64,000 nucleotides of DNA from CAVROT01 sp963722905 (GCA_963722905.1 CAVROT010000004.1:372001-436000); one strand, 5' to 3'; positions 1 through 8,523 are shown, counted from the first letter of the stretch. Program-made: numbers and translations. Notes: generated from the sequence alone by a model not told the origin.

Positions 1-855
1 CTTTTGACGGTCCGGGATTTGCATGTAGCCTTTCCAGGCAGGCGCCGATGGCCCTGGTCGCACCCCGCTCCCGTGGAGGCGGTGCGCGGCGTCGATCTGG
101 ACATCGCTCCGGGCGAGACGCTGGGGCTCGTGGGCGGGTCGGGGTCGGGCAAGACGACGCTGGGGCGCGCGGTGCTGGGGCTGGTCGCGACTTCGGCCGG
201 AACCGTAGTTTGGGACGGCGAGGACATTACCCACGCAGCACCCGCGTCCCGGCGGGCGCTCGCGCGCGAGATGCAGATCGTCTTTCAGGATCCCATGTCC
301 TCGCTCGACCCGCGCATGCGGCTCGACGCGATCGTCGCCGAGGGCCTGCGCCATCGGCCGCACATGGCGCGGGAGGAGGCGCGCGCCCGCGCGCGGACGG
401 CGCTCGAGGAATGCGGCCTCGGAACGGAGTTCGCCCGCCGGTTCCCGCACCAGCTTTCCGACGGGCAGCGCCAGCGGGTCGCCATCGCGCGCGCGCTCGT
501 GCTCGACCCGCGCCTTCTGGTGCTGGACGAGCCGGTCAGCGCCCTGGACGTCACCGTGCAGGCTCGCATCCTTCGGCTTCTGGCCGACATCGCGCGCCGC
601 CGGAGCCTCGCCATGCTCTTCGTCACCCACGACCTCGGCGTCGTGGAGCAGGTCGCCGACCGCGTCGCGGTCATGCACGAGGGGCGGATCGTCGAGACAG
701 GGCCTACGTCCGAGATCTTCGACGCGCCGCGGCACGAATACACGAAGGCCTTGCTGTCGATGGTCCCCGAACTCGAACGGGACGGCGCCGGCTACCGGAT
801 CCGGCGGCGCGGACGGAAGGAGGGATCATGGGACCAGCAGACGCGACCGGCCTGA
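1..855 (+). CDS. Peptide-type ABC transporter ATP-binding protein (DppF/OppF-like), 5' end outside window
   Basis: This is the ATPase subunit of a peptide/nickel-type ABC importer, acting at the inner face of the cytoplasmic membrane. The reading frame is open to the first base of the window, so the start is probably upstream; the first possible internal start is a TTG at 4. Visible in order: Walker A GGSGSGKTT, Q-loop FQDP, an ABC signature LSDGQ (the family norm is LSGGQ), Walker B LLVLDEP followed by SALD, and the H-loop VTHDL. The C-terminal PRHEYTKALLSMVPEL is typical of the extra C-terminal region of oligopeptide-type ATPases. The stop overlaps the next gene by 28 bases, so the two were probably co-transcribed. 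Substrate unknown: the permeases and binding protein are not in the window. Confidence 0.9.
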   Translation, partial: LLTVRDLHVAFPGRRRWPWSHPAPVEAVRGVDLDIAPGETLGLVGGSGSGKTTLGRAVLGLVATSAGTVVWDGEDITHAAPASRRALAREMQIVFQDPMSSLDPRMRLDAIVAEGLRHRPHMAREEARARARTALEECGLGTEFARRFPHQLSDGQRQRVAIARALVLDPRLLVLDEPVSALDVTVQARILRLLADIARRRSLAMLFVTHDLGVVEQVADRVAVMHEGRIVETGPTSEIFDAPRHEYTKALLSMVPELERDGAGYRIRRRGRKEGSWDQQTRPA

Positions 856-1997
856 AGGACCGGCTCTTCATCGACGGCGATTGGCGCCTGCCCGCGGATG
901 GCGGCGTGCTGGAGGTGATCGATCCGGCGACGGAGGAGACGTTCCACGTGGCCCCGGCGGCCACGGCGTCGGACATCGACATGGCGGTGACGGCTGCGCG
1001 CGCGGCGCTTCCCGCCTGGGCCGCCACGTCAGGCGCCGGCCGGGCTGACGTGCTGCGTCGCATGGCCGACTGGATCGAGGCGGACCTCGACCGTCTGACG
1101 GCCATCGAGGTGCGCGACAACGGCAAACCCGTGCCCGAGGCACGGTGGGACATCGAGGACGCGGCAGGCTGCTTCCGCTTCTATGCCGGCCTGGCCGAGG
1201 GGCTCGACGGCCAGGCGCAAGCGGTCGCGCTACCGACGAAGGCGTTCATGTCGGAGGTGCGACGCAGCCCCGTCGGCGTCGCGGGGCAGATCACGCCCTG
1301 GAACTATCCGATGCTGATGGCCGCATGGAAGATCGCGCCAGCGTTGGCGGCAGGATGCACCTCGGTGCTCAAGCCCTCCGAGCTAACGCCTCTGACCGCG
1401 CTCGAGTACGGCACGGCCGCTCAAGAGGCGGGGCTGCCGCCCGGCGTGCTGAACGTCGTCACCGGGACGGGATCCGCAGCGGGCGCAGCTCTGACGGCGC
1501 ATCCGGGCGTGGCCAAGCTCGCCTTCACGGGATCGGTCCCGACGGGTCGTGCGGTGATGCGCGCCGCTGCCGAGGGCATCAAGGCCGTGAGCCTGGAACT
1601 CGGCGGCAAGTCTCCGGTGATCGTCTTCGACGACGCCGACTTGGAGGCGGCCGTGGAATGGGTGATGTTTGGCATCTTCTGGAACCAGGGCGAGGTCTGC
1701 TCGGCGACCTCGCGGCTTCTGGTGCAGGAGGGCATCGCGCCGAAGCTGCTGGACAGGTTGGCGGAGTAGGCGGCACGCTTGCCGGTGGGCTCCGGCTTCG
1801 ACCCGTCCACCCTGCTCGGTCCGCTGGTATCGATGGGCCAGCGCGACAAGGTGCGGGGATTCGTGGGGCGGGCCGAGGGCACGCGGCTGACGCCCGAGCG
1901 GGCATTACCGAACCGGGGCTGGTTCGTCGCTCCGACCATCTTCGCGGACGTTCCGGAGACGGCCGAACTCTGGACCGAGGAGGTGTTCGTGCCCTGC
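828..1997 (+). pseudogene. Aldehyde dehydrogenase (betaine-aldehyde-dehydrogenase-like), nonsense-interrupted and truncated by an IS
   Basis: An NAD(P)-dependent aldehyde dehydrogenase resembling BetB/GbsA. It begins at ATG 828 behind AAGGAGGG. Family motifs: the ITPWNYP cofactor loop, FTGSVPTG, the catalytic-Glu motif LELGGKSP and the catalytic Cys in GEVCSATSR. After LLDRLAE there is an in-frame TAG at 1767-1769; the same frame then continues as AARLPVGSG and runs as recognisable protein to EEVF near 1985, so a single base change (probably GAG to TAG) explains the stop. About 100 C-terminal residues are missing because the insertion element starts at 1998. The product should be dead. Family and damage are clear; the substrate is inferred only from resemblance. 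Confidence 0.88.
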
Positions 1998-2013
1998 TGC
2001 CGGTTTCGTGGAC
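1993..2013. repeat. Left terminal inverted repeat of the IS3-family element
   Basis: Twenty-one bases that are the exact reverse complement of 3205-3225. The outer five may be coincidental host sequence, since IS3-family ends usually start TG, which would place the tip at 1998. Confidence 0.85.
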
Positions 2014-2019
2014 GGCAAC

Positions 2020-2877
2020 TTAGGCTTTCATCGCTCGCTCCTCGTATAGCATGGGACTGACATATCCGATGGTGGAGTGCCGGCGGATAGGATTGTAGGA
2101 CCGCTCGATGTAGTCGAACACGTCGGCGCGGGCCTCATTGCGGGTGCGGTAGATTCTGCCCCGGATGCGCTCGGTCCTGAGCGAGGAGAAGAAGCTCTCC
2201 ATCGCCGCGTTATCCCGGACGTTCCCGGAACGGCTCATGGAACGAGTGACACCGTGATCGGCCATCAGGCGCTGGAACGCCTCGCTGGTATACTGGCTCC
2301 CCTGATCCGAATGGTGCAGCAGCTCCTTCGGTCGGCCCCTCCGCCAGATCGCCATGATCAGGGCATCTGTGACCATCTGGGCCGTCATGTCATCCTTCAT
2401 TGACCAGCCAACGGCGCGGCGTGAGAGCAGATCGATGACAACCGCGACATACAGCCGGCCCTCGGCAGTCCAGATGTAGGTAAAGTCAGCGATCCATTTC
2501 TGGTTCGGACCGTCGGCCTCAAAGCTACGGTCGAGCACGTTGGGCGCAACGGTAGACCTTTCGCCGATATCCTTTGGCAACTGCCGACGCCGAGGACGCG
2601 CTCGCAATCCCTGAAGCCGCATCAGACGTTCAGCTGCGTGAAGGCCGCAAGTCACTCCTTCGGCCAGCACATCGTGCCAGACGCGCCGCGCGCCATAGGT
2701 TCGGTCCGACCGTATGAAGCCTGCCCGGACAAGTCCGCCGACCTCTTCGTCACGCTTCGCCCGCTCGCTGCGATGCCTTGATAGCCACGCATGGAAGCCA
2801 CTCCGCGACACACCGAGCGCGTCGCACATCCAACTGACCGGCCAGATCCCTCGGTGCTTTGCCACGCACCCGAACAT
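2020..2877 (-). CDS. IS3-family transposase OrfB (DDE integrase domain)
   Basis: Catalytic half of the transposase, 285 residues from ATG 2877. It has an N-terminal HTH_21-like segment (CDALGVSRSGFHAWL) followed by an rve/DDE domain. The catalytic triad is visible: Asp in WIADFTYIW, Asp in HHSDQGSQY and Glu in DNAAMESFFSSLRTE. It overlaps orfA as TGATG; an in-frame TTG lies just upstream at 2880. In this family OrfA and OrfB are often fused by -1 frameshifting, but the overlap here looks more like stop-start coupling, as I see no run of A with a following G. The frame is intact, so the copy may be active. Confidence 0.93.
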   Translation of the reverse strand: MFGCVAKHRGIWPVSWMCDALGVSRSGFHAWLSRHRSERAKRDEEVGGLVRAGFIRSDRTYGARRVWHDVLAEGVTCGLHAAERLMRLQGLRARPRRRQLPKDIGERSTVAPNVLDRSFEADGPNQKWIADFTYIWTAEGRLYVAVVIDLLSRRAVGWSMKDDMTAQMVTDALIMAIWRRGRPKELLHHSDQGSQYTSEAFQRLMADHGVTRSMSRSGNVRDNAAMESFFSSLRTERIRGRIYRTRNEARADVFDYIERSYNPIRRHSTIGYVSPMLYEERAMKA

Positions 2878-3167
2878 CAAATCTGGTCCCTGGCGAAGCA
2901 GGCCGCGGCCTTTTCTAAGATGTCCCGCTCCGCCTTGAGCTTCGTTACCTCGCGCCGAAGCCGCCGAAGTTCCTCATCCTCGGGCAAAAGACGTCCGTTG
3001 CAGGGAAAGGCCGCCGCTCCGCCGTTTCCGGCCTGTCGAACCCATCGCCGCAGCACCGTCGCGTGCACGTCCAGATCCCGCGCCGCCTGTGCGGTCGTGA
3101 CACCGCGCTCCGTCACCAGATGCACCGCCTCGCGCTTGAACTCATCGTCGAACTTCCGTCTCGCCAT
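2877..3167 (-). CDS. IS3-family transposase OrfA (helix-turn-helix)
   Basis: Ninety-six residues, starting ATG 3167. It has a DNA-binding HTH (KREAVHLVTERGVTTAQAA) and a C-terminal leucine-zipper-like helix (EELRRLRREVTKLKAERD), as in the IS3 family, where OrfA binds the terminal repeats and multimerises. It ends LEKAAACFARDQI, close to the usual family ending. The gene is intact and overlaps orfB. Confidence 0.92.
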   Translation of the reverse strand: MARRKFDDEFKREAVHLVTERGVTTAQAARDLDVHATVLRRWVRQAGNGGAAAFPCNGRLLPEDEELRRLRREVTKLKAERDILEKAAACFARDQI

Positions 3168-3204
3168 CGCTGATCTCCAATCTCATGAAACACCCTATCT
3201 CGGT

Positions 3205-3225
3205 GTCCACGAAACCGGCAGCAGG
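3205..3225. repeat. Right terminal inverted repeat of the IS3-family element
   Basis: Exact reverse complement of 1993-2013. The ATG at 3185, inside the element, opens a frame that runs on through this repeat into the dctQ remnant. Confidence 0.85.
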
Positions 3226-3529
3226 CCAGTCGGTGCTGCCCGTCGCCCTGGGCGTGGCGGGCCGCTGGCACATCCTGCTCGACCTGCTGGCCAACGCGCT
3301 GCCCGAGCGTCCCCGCGCCGCGCTGGGCTGGGTCGAGGCTGCGCTGGGCCTCGTCGCCGCCCTCCTGATGGTCTGGTACGGCTGGCGTATCGCCGAGCTG
3401 AACCTTGGCTCGCGGCTTCCCGGCCTCGGGGTGTCGGCCTTCTGGCAATACCTCGCCGTGCCGGTCTCGGGCGTCCTGACGGTGGTGGCGGTGCTCGACC
3501 GCGCCGTCCTGCGGCGGGACGTGGCATGA
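3221..3529 (+). pseudogene. TRAP transporter small permease (DctQ), N-terminus removed by the IS
   Basis: About 100 residues remain of a protein usually near 160-180. The remnant contains a hydrophobic helix around WVEAALGLVAALLMVWYGW, then SRLPGLGVSAFWQYLAVPVSGVL, the typical final two helices of DctQ. A chance ATG at 3185 inside the insertion element could start translation of a chimeric 114-residue product, but the first two membrane helices are lost. The stop overlaps the dctM start as ATGA, the usual coupling between these genes. The periplasmic binding protein gene (dctP) is absent and was probably in the deleted segment. Confidence 0.85.
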
Positions 3530-4818
3530 CCGATCCCATCGCGACGACACTCCTGCTGGGGGGCTTCCTGGGTCTGCTCGCATTGGGCGTGAACGTGGCC
3601 TTCGCCATGCTGCTGTCGTCCGCGGCCGCGATCTGGTGGCTCGGCCTGCCGCTGGAGATCGCGTTCCAGCGGATCGTCGAGAGCCTCGCGTCCTTCCCGC
3701 TCCTGGCGGTGCCGTTCTTCATCCTGGCCGGCGACGTGATGGCCGGCGGGGGCATCACCGACCGGCTGCTGCGGCTCGCGCGGGCGATTGTCGGCTGGCT
3801 GCGCGGCGGGCTGGCGCATGTGAACGTGGTTGCCTCGATGTTCTTCGGCGGCATCTCGGGCTCGCCCATCGCGGACATGTCGTCCCTGGGCGCCGTGCTG
3901 ATCCCGGCGATGGAACGGGCGGGCTACGACCGCGACTTCGTCACGACCGTGACGATGGCCTCCTCGGTGCAGGGGATGCTGGTGCCGCCCAGCCACAACA
4001 TGATCATCTACGCGATGGCCGTCGGCGGGGGCGTCAGTGTAGGCGCGCTGTTCATGGCCGGGCTGGTGCCGGGCATCCTCCTGGGGCTGGCGCTGATGAT
4101 CTACGCCTACGTGGTGTCGGTGCGGCGCGGCTATCCGATCGACGAGGGCTTCTTGGGCCGCGAGCTGGGGGCCGCGGCCTTGGGCGCGGTCTGGGGGATG
4201 ATGACGATCGTGATCATCCTGTCGGGCGTGCTCACGGGGGTGTTCACGGCGACCGAGAGCGCCGCCATCGCGGTGCTGTGGGCGATGCTGGTCGCCCTGC
4301 TGGTCCATCGCGCGCTGACCCTGCGGAGCCTCTGGGGCGTGCTGGGCAAGACCGTCGTCCCGCTGGCGCAGGTGATGATCATCATCGGCGCGGCCGGGGC
4401 GTTCGGCTGGGTCGTGGCGTTCCTGCGGATCCCCGAATGGCTGGCCACGTCGGTCTTCGACTTCATCGGGTCCAAGTACGCATTCCTGCTGGCGGTGAAC
4501 CTGCTGCTGTCGCTTGGCACGCTGATCTCGATGTCGTCGATCATCGTCATCATGACACCGATCCTGCTTCCGTTCCTGGACAAGTTCGACATCGACCTCG
4601 TCCATTTCGGGGTTCTGATGGTCTTCGACCTCGGGATTGGCCTGATCACCCCGCCCGTGGGCGCCGTGCTCTTCGTGGGCTCGGCCATCTCGCGCCTTCC
4701 GATCGAGCGCCTGAGCCTCGCGATGCTGCCCTTCTACGGCGTGATGTTCGTCGTTCTGCTGATCCTGACCTTCGTTCCCGCCCTGTCGCTTTGGCTGCCG
4801 AGCCTGCTGCGCCTGTGA
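3526..4818 (+). CDS. dctM: TRAP transporter large permease (DctM)
   Basis: The main membrane subunit of a tripartite ATP-independent periplasmic transporter; this family moves organic acids with a sodium gradient. It has 430 residues, the usual length, starting ATG 3526 overlapping the dctQ stop. It is hydrophobic throughout with roughly a dozen helices; family features include PFFILAGDVMA, FGGISGSPIADMSSLG and the C-terminal GLITPPVGAVLF. The frame is intact, but its partner DctQ is truncated and DctP is missing, so it is unlikely to work unless complemented from elsewhere. The neighbouring dioxovalerate-type dehydrogenase suggests a sugar-acid substrate; that is inference. Confidence 0.93.
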   Translation: MTDPIATTLLLGGFLGLLALGVNVAFAMLLSSAAAIWWLGLPLEIAFQRIVESLASFPLLAVPFFILAGDVMAGGGITDRLLRLARAIVGWLRGGLAHVNVVASMFFGGISGSPIADMSSLGAVLIPAMERAGYDRDFVTTVTMASSVQGMLVPPSHNMIIYAMAVGGGVSVGALFMAGLVPGILLGLALMIYAYVVSVRRGYPIDEGFLGRELGAAALGAVWGMMTIVIILSGVLTGVFTATESAAIAVLWAMLVALLVHRALTLRSLWGVLGKTVVPLAQVMIIIGAAGAFGWVVAFLRIPEWLATSVFDFIGSKYAFLLAVNLLLSLGTLISMSSIIVIMTPILLPFLDKFDIDLVHFGVLMVFDLGIGLITPPVGAVLFVGSAISRLPIERLSLAMLPFYGVMFVVLLILTFVPALSLWLPSLLRL

Positions 4819-4829
4819 GAGAGACCGCC

Positions 4830-6233
4830 ATGACCCTGATCGACGACGCCTGCGCGGCCGCCGCCGCCGCCTTCGACGACTACGGCCGCCGTCCCGACGC
4901 CGAGCGTGCCGCCCTCCTGCGCGCCTGCGCCGAAGCCATCGACGCCCGCGGCGCGGCCATCACCGAGGCCGGGACCGCCGAGACCGGCCTGCCCGCCGCC
5001 CGACTGGAGGGCGAGCGCGGGCGTACCTGCGGGCAGCTGCACCTCTTTGCCGACCATATCGAGTCCGGCGGCCATCGCGAGGACCGCCACGACGCCGCCA
5101 TGCCGGACCGCGCGCCCCTGCCGCGCCCGGACCTTCGGATGGTCATGAGCCCCATCGGCCCCGTGGGCGTGTTCGGCGCGTCGAACTTTCCCCTGGCCTT
5201 CTCGGTGGCAGGCGGCGACACGGCCTCCGCGCTGGCCGCCGGCTGCCCGGTCGTGGTCAAGGGCCATCCCGGCCACCCGCGCACCGGCGCCATCGTTGCC
5301 GAGGCCATCGCCGGAGCCATGCGCGAAGCCGGCCTGCCCGAGGGCACCTTCGCGCTCGTGCCCGACGGCGGCGACGCCGAGGAGGGGCGCGCCCGTGGGG
5401 CCGCGCTCGTGCGGCACCCGGCGATCCGGGCCGTGGGCTTCACGGGCTCCTTGCGCGGAGGGCGGGCTCTCTTCGATCTCGCGTCCAAGCGCCCCGATCC
5501 GATCCCCTTCTTCGGGGAGCTCGGATCGGTGAACCCGGTCCTGGTCCTGGCCGCCGCCGCCGAAGCGCGGGGCGCGGACATCGCCGCGGCCTAGGTCGCC
5601 TCGCTGACGATGGGCGCGGGGCAGTTCTGCACCAATCCCGGCGTCGTCGTCGTCCCCGAGGCCCATGCAGACGCCTTTGCCGAGGCCGCCCGCACCGCCG
5701 CCGAGGGCGTGGCCTTCCAGACGATGCTGTCGGACGGCATCGCCGCGGGCTACCGCGACGGCCTTGCCCGGGCCCGCGCCGCCGCCGGCACGGAGCCGGT
5801 CCACGAAGGCGGCTGCTCCGAGCGCGAGGCCGGGCCCACCCTGCTGCGCATGTGCGCCCGCGACGCCATCGCCCACCCCGAGGCACTGGACGAGGTGTTC
5901 GGCCCCATGGGCGTGATCGTGAGCGCCGCACCGGGCGAGATGGAGGCGCTCTTGCGCGCGATGCCCGGACAGCTGACCGCGACGCTGCAGATGGACGCGG
6001 CCGATCACGACGCCGCCCGCGCCCTCATGCCCGCCCTGGAGGCCATGGCCGGCCGCATCCTTGCCAATGGGTTCCCCACCGGCGTCGAGGTGGCCCACGC
6101 GATGATGCACGGGGGTCCCTGGCCCGCCTCCACGGACCCGCGCTTCACCTCCGTCGGGACGCTCGCCATCCGGCGATGGCTGCGACCGGTGTGCTATCAG
6201 GATATCCCGGACGGCCTCTTGGCGGGGATGTAA
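4830..6233 (+). pseudogene. Aldehyde dehydrogenase (2,5-dioxovalerate/ketoglutarate-semialdehyde type) with in-frame TAG
   Basis: The frame runs from ATG 4830 to 5591, meets TAG at 5592-5594, and resumes in the same frame as VASLTMGAGQFCTNPG through to 6233. Joined, it gives about 467 residues, somewhat short of the usual 500 or so. Motifs: FGASNFPLAFS (cofactor loop), VVKGHPGHP, FTGSLRGG, the catalytic-Glu motif FGELGSVNP and the catalytic Cys in GQFCTNPG. The last lies only a few codons after the stop, so the truncated product would be inactive. Enzymes of this type oxidise alpha-ketoglutaric semialdehyde in sugar-acid catabolism, and the location behind dctM fits. Either a nonsense mutation or, much less likely, read-through. 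Confidence 0.85.
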
Positions 6234-6343
6234 GCTTGAAGCGCTATGACAGGGATGGCCGCGTCAGGAGCGCTCGTTCGCCATGCCGCCGGGAGAAACT
6301 TTGAAAGGGTGTACGCGCCGGAACTGTCCTGCGTGGGGGCGCG

Positions 6344-6951
6344 CTATCGAGAGGCGATGGTGCCGGCGGCGCCCACCATGGCCCCTGCCGAGACTCGGTT
6401 CAGCCAGCGCTGCGCGCGAGGTGTCTGGATAACGCGGCTTGCGCGATCTGCGATGGCGGCGTATCCGGCGAGCGTCCCGGTCCAGACGATGACGATGATG
6501 GTTGCGACGGTCAGAACGGCCGTCGCGGAGCGCGCGGAGACGTCCACCACCGTCGGCAGGATCGCGACGTAGAAGCCGATGGCCTCCGGGTTGCCGAGCG
6601 GGAGCAGCGTGCCAAGGTCCAGCAGGCGCAGCCCCTCGCCTTCGGGTGCGGCCTTCGACATGGCGACCGGCTCCGCCGTCCACATGCGCCAGGGGAGCTA
6701 GAGCAGATCGGCCACCCCCACCCATCTGATCAGACCGAAGAGCGGCCCGAGGGCGACGGCGAGTGCTGCGAGCCCCGCAACGGCAAGTGCGAAGAGGATC
6801 AGATCGCCGAAGACGAGTCCGGTGATGAACGGCAGGGTCCGCCAGAGCCCAGTCGTCGCCCCATCGCCACGACGGCTGCGGTCGCAGGTCCGGGCGTGAC
6901 AGAGTCGACGGTGAAGAGGATCGCGAAGGCGATGAGCAGACTTGGATCCAT
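6344..6951 (-). pseudogene. LysE/RhtB-family amino-acid exporter, frameshifted and nonsense-interrupted
   Basis: Reading from ATG 6951 gives MDPSLLIAFAILFTVDSVTPGPATAAV, a normal LysE start with the TPGP motif. Near 6840 the frame breaks: shifted one frame, it continues PFITGLVFGDLILFALAVAG and then meets TAG at 6700-6698, after which LPWRMWTAEPVAMS and the rest continue to 6344. The final block GNPEAIGFYVAILPTVVD matches the family (NPKxxxFF-like). At least two lesions, so a dead gene. It is the third gene in this stretch with an in-frame TAG. Confidence 0.8.
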
Positions 6952-7258
6952 GACGTCGGTCCTCGAATGGAATCCGAACGCGGTCGGCAAATGAATTTCA
7001 TGAGCTAGCACATGTCCATCGTTGGACGAGCGAAGCCCTCTGAGATGCACGCTGACGTCACGGTTATATAAATCGCTTTGGTTGCTCCAACAGGCTCAGA
7101 TCTGTATTTTTGAACGAATTTGACAGCGGGCCTGGACCCAACTGCAGTACTTCGAGTGGACGCGGCGCACTCCCCCGAACCGGTCATTCATCGGTCCCGC
7201 AGCATCCGTCGCTCTGGGCTTGGAGCGGTCATCGGCCTGCGTCTCATGCTAATGTCCG
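6952..7258. other. Intergenic, AT-richer than surroundings; no gene seen
   Basis: This holds the promoter side of the broken LysE gene and the region before the recombinase. It includes AT-rich TTATATAAATCG near 7062 and a small palindrome-like TAGCACATGTCC. The recombinase start is uncertain, so its N-terminal coding part might reach into this stretch. Nothing else recognised. Confidence 0.5.
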
Positions 7259-7945
7259 GTGCCGGCATCCTGCGGGCGTCAGGGTGGCGATGGGGTATGG
7301 AGGATACCCCATGCTCGTCACCACAACCTACCCGTCCCGCGGCCGGGCCCGTGCGCTTGGAACCGGGGCCGCATCGTCGGCCAGAGGCGCGCGCTTCTGC
7401 CCAGGCATGTCTGGGCCGTCCGGGTGCGGCCAGAGCTGGCCGGGCGGCTCCGCGATCTTGCGCTCTTCGACATGGCCATCGACAGCAAGTTGCGAGGTTG
7501 CGACCTCGTCCGTCTCCAGGCCGCAGACGTCTATGCCGCCGGACGGGCGAAGGAGCGCACCAGCGTCGTTCAGTGCAAGACGCAGCGCCCGGTGCGGTCC
7601 GAGATCACCGAGACGACGCGGGAGGCGGTCCAGGTCTGGATCGCCAGTCCGATGATGATCGGGTCGACCTACCTCTGGCCGAGCCGCTTCCACGACAGCC
7701 CGCACATCTCGACGCGGCAGTACGGCCGGATGCCAAAAGGTCGGGTGGCCGCCACCGGCCTGGGGCCGAGCGCCTACGGCACGCATTCGATGCGTCGCAC
7801 CAAGGCCGCGCAGATCTACAGGAAGACCGGCAACCTTCGCGCGGTTCAGGTCCTTCTCGGGCACACCAAGATGTACAGCACCGTCCGCTGCCTGGGGGTC
7901 GAGATGAAGGATGCGCTCGCAATCTCGGAGGGGATCGACCTGTGA
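7259..7945 (+). CDS. Tyrosine recombinase/integrase, catalytic tyrosine replaced by cysteine
   Basis: A phage-integrase-type protein of the short kind common in alphaproteobacteria. Recognisable blocks: GRIVGQRRALLPRHVWAVRV, the first catalytic Arg in SKLRGCDLVRL, AYGTHSMRRTKAAQIYRKTG with the His-x-x-Arg pair, and LLGHTKM. Close relatives usually read LGHTKM(D/E)STVRYLGV; here it is LGHTKMYSTVRCLGV. The nucleophilic Tyr (codon 7889-7891, residue 211 from GTG 7259) is therefore Cys, while a new Tyr appears five residues earlier. It is probably inactive. The start is uncertain; residues before about 30 do not look like the family. Confidence 0.85.
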   Translation: MPASCGRQGGDGVWRIPHARHHNLPVPRPGPCAWNRGRIVGQRRALLPRHVWAVRVRPELAGRLRDLALFDMAIDSKLRGCDLVRLQAADVYAAGRAKERTSVVQCKTQRPVRSEITETTREAVQVWIASPMMIGSTYLWPSRFHDSPHISTRQYGRMPKGRVAATGLGPSAYGTHSMRRTKAAQIYRKTGNLRAVQVLLGHTKMYSTVRCLGVEMKDALAISEGIDL

Positions 7946-7970
7946 CCGCCTGAACGAGAGACGACGGCCG

Positions 7971-8261
7971 TCAAAGGTGGCGGCCGACGTCCATGCTCCG
8001 GTGCAGAATGCGAACGACCTCGACCTCTTCGCCGACGTACCGGAAGTAGATCATCTGCGAACCGCAGGCCGCCTTGCGGTAGCCGGGACGGATGTCCTCG
8101 GCCGAGAGAGTGGACACGCGACCTTCCATGATCCCGGCGCAGGTCAAGCCGAGGTCTCGCACGTAGCGGTCCGCCTGCGGTCGCCCCCACCGTTCCTCGC
8201 TGTTGTCCCAGATCTCGTCGACGTCGACCTCGGCCGCCGGCGAGAGGCGGGCGACCGACAC
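7971..8261 (-). CDS. parE: ParE/RelE-superfamily toxin
   Basis: Ninety-six residues, typical ParE length. It opens SVARLSPAAEVDVDEIWDNS and has the family's RYVRDLGLTCAGI helix and C-terminal YVGEEVEVVRILHRSMD. ParE toxins poison DNA gyrase; the cognate antitoxin is encoded three bases upstream (parD stop at 8265). The recombinase and parE converge and end 25 bases apart. The frame is intact. Confidence 0.93.
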   Translation of the reverse strand: MSVARLSPAAEVDVDEIWDNSEERWGRPQADRYVRDLGLTCAGIMEGRVSTLSAEDIRPGYRKAACGSQMIYFRYVGEEVEVVRILHRSMDVGRHL

Positions 8262-8264
8262 TCT

Positions 8265-8483
8265 TCAGCCGCCGCTCTTCCGCGAGATGAACGCCTCGAC
8301 GTCGAACGGACGCGCAGGACCGGACTTCTCGCCCTCGACGAGCGCGGCCCGCAGGCGGTCGACCTTTCCCTCATGCTCTTCGAGCAGGCGCAGGCCCGCG
8401 CGCACGACGTCGCTGGCGCTGCTGTAGCGGCCCGAGCCGAGGCGCTCGTCGATGAAGCCGGCGAAGTGGTCCCCGAGGGACAC
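8265..8483 (-). CDS. parD: ParD-type antitoxin (CopG/ribbon-helix-helix)
   Basis: A small antitoxin that neutralises ParE and represses the operon. It reads SLGDHFAGFIDERLGSGRYS then ASDVVRAGLRLLEEHE, textbook ParD. The first standard start in frame is GTG 8483, but homology clearly extends upstream: the preceding codons read I-K-P-R-N-T-S-V, matching the family N-terminus (MxxRNTSVSLGDHF). The position where the family has ATG carries ATC (8504-8502), preceded by AGGAGG three bases away. Either translation starts at ATC, or the ATG was lost and expression is weak from GTG. Confidence 0.9.
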   Translation of the reverse strand: MSLGDHFAGFIDERLGSGRYSSASDVVRAGLRLLEEHEGKVDRLRAALVEGEKSGPARPFDVEAFISRKSGG

Positions 8484-8523
8484 GGACGTGTTGCGTGGCT
8501 TGATCGGCCTCCTGCCAACAGCG

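Larger units (their letters stand above)
1998..3220. mobile_element. IS3-family insertion sequence, complete, 1223 bp
   Basis: The element carries two overlapping minus-strand genes (orfA, orfB) between terminal inverted repeats beginning TGCCGGTTTCGTGGAC. The perfect complementarity actually runs 21 bases (1993-2013 against 3205-3225), so the true boundary could lie up to five bases further out on each side. No short direct repeat flanks it on either definition. The left flank is an aldehyde dehydrogenase cut near its 3' end and the right flank is the middle of dctQ, so the DNA between those genes is gone. That fits IS-mediated deletion or recombination between two copies rather than a simple insertion. 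Confidence 0.92.

Noticed and set aside
2870..2885. Programmed -1 frameshift site between the IS3 orfA and orfB
   Set aside because: No slippery A-rich heptamer is visible. The overlap TGATG fits stop-start coupling better.
828..6233. Pyrrolysine or other TAG recoding in the aldehyde dehydrogenases
   Set aside because: Ordinary genes in the window use TAG as a stop, the LysE-type gene also has a frameshift, and an IS has damaged the same locus, so decay is the simpler explanation.
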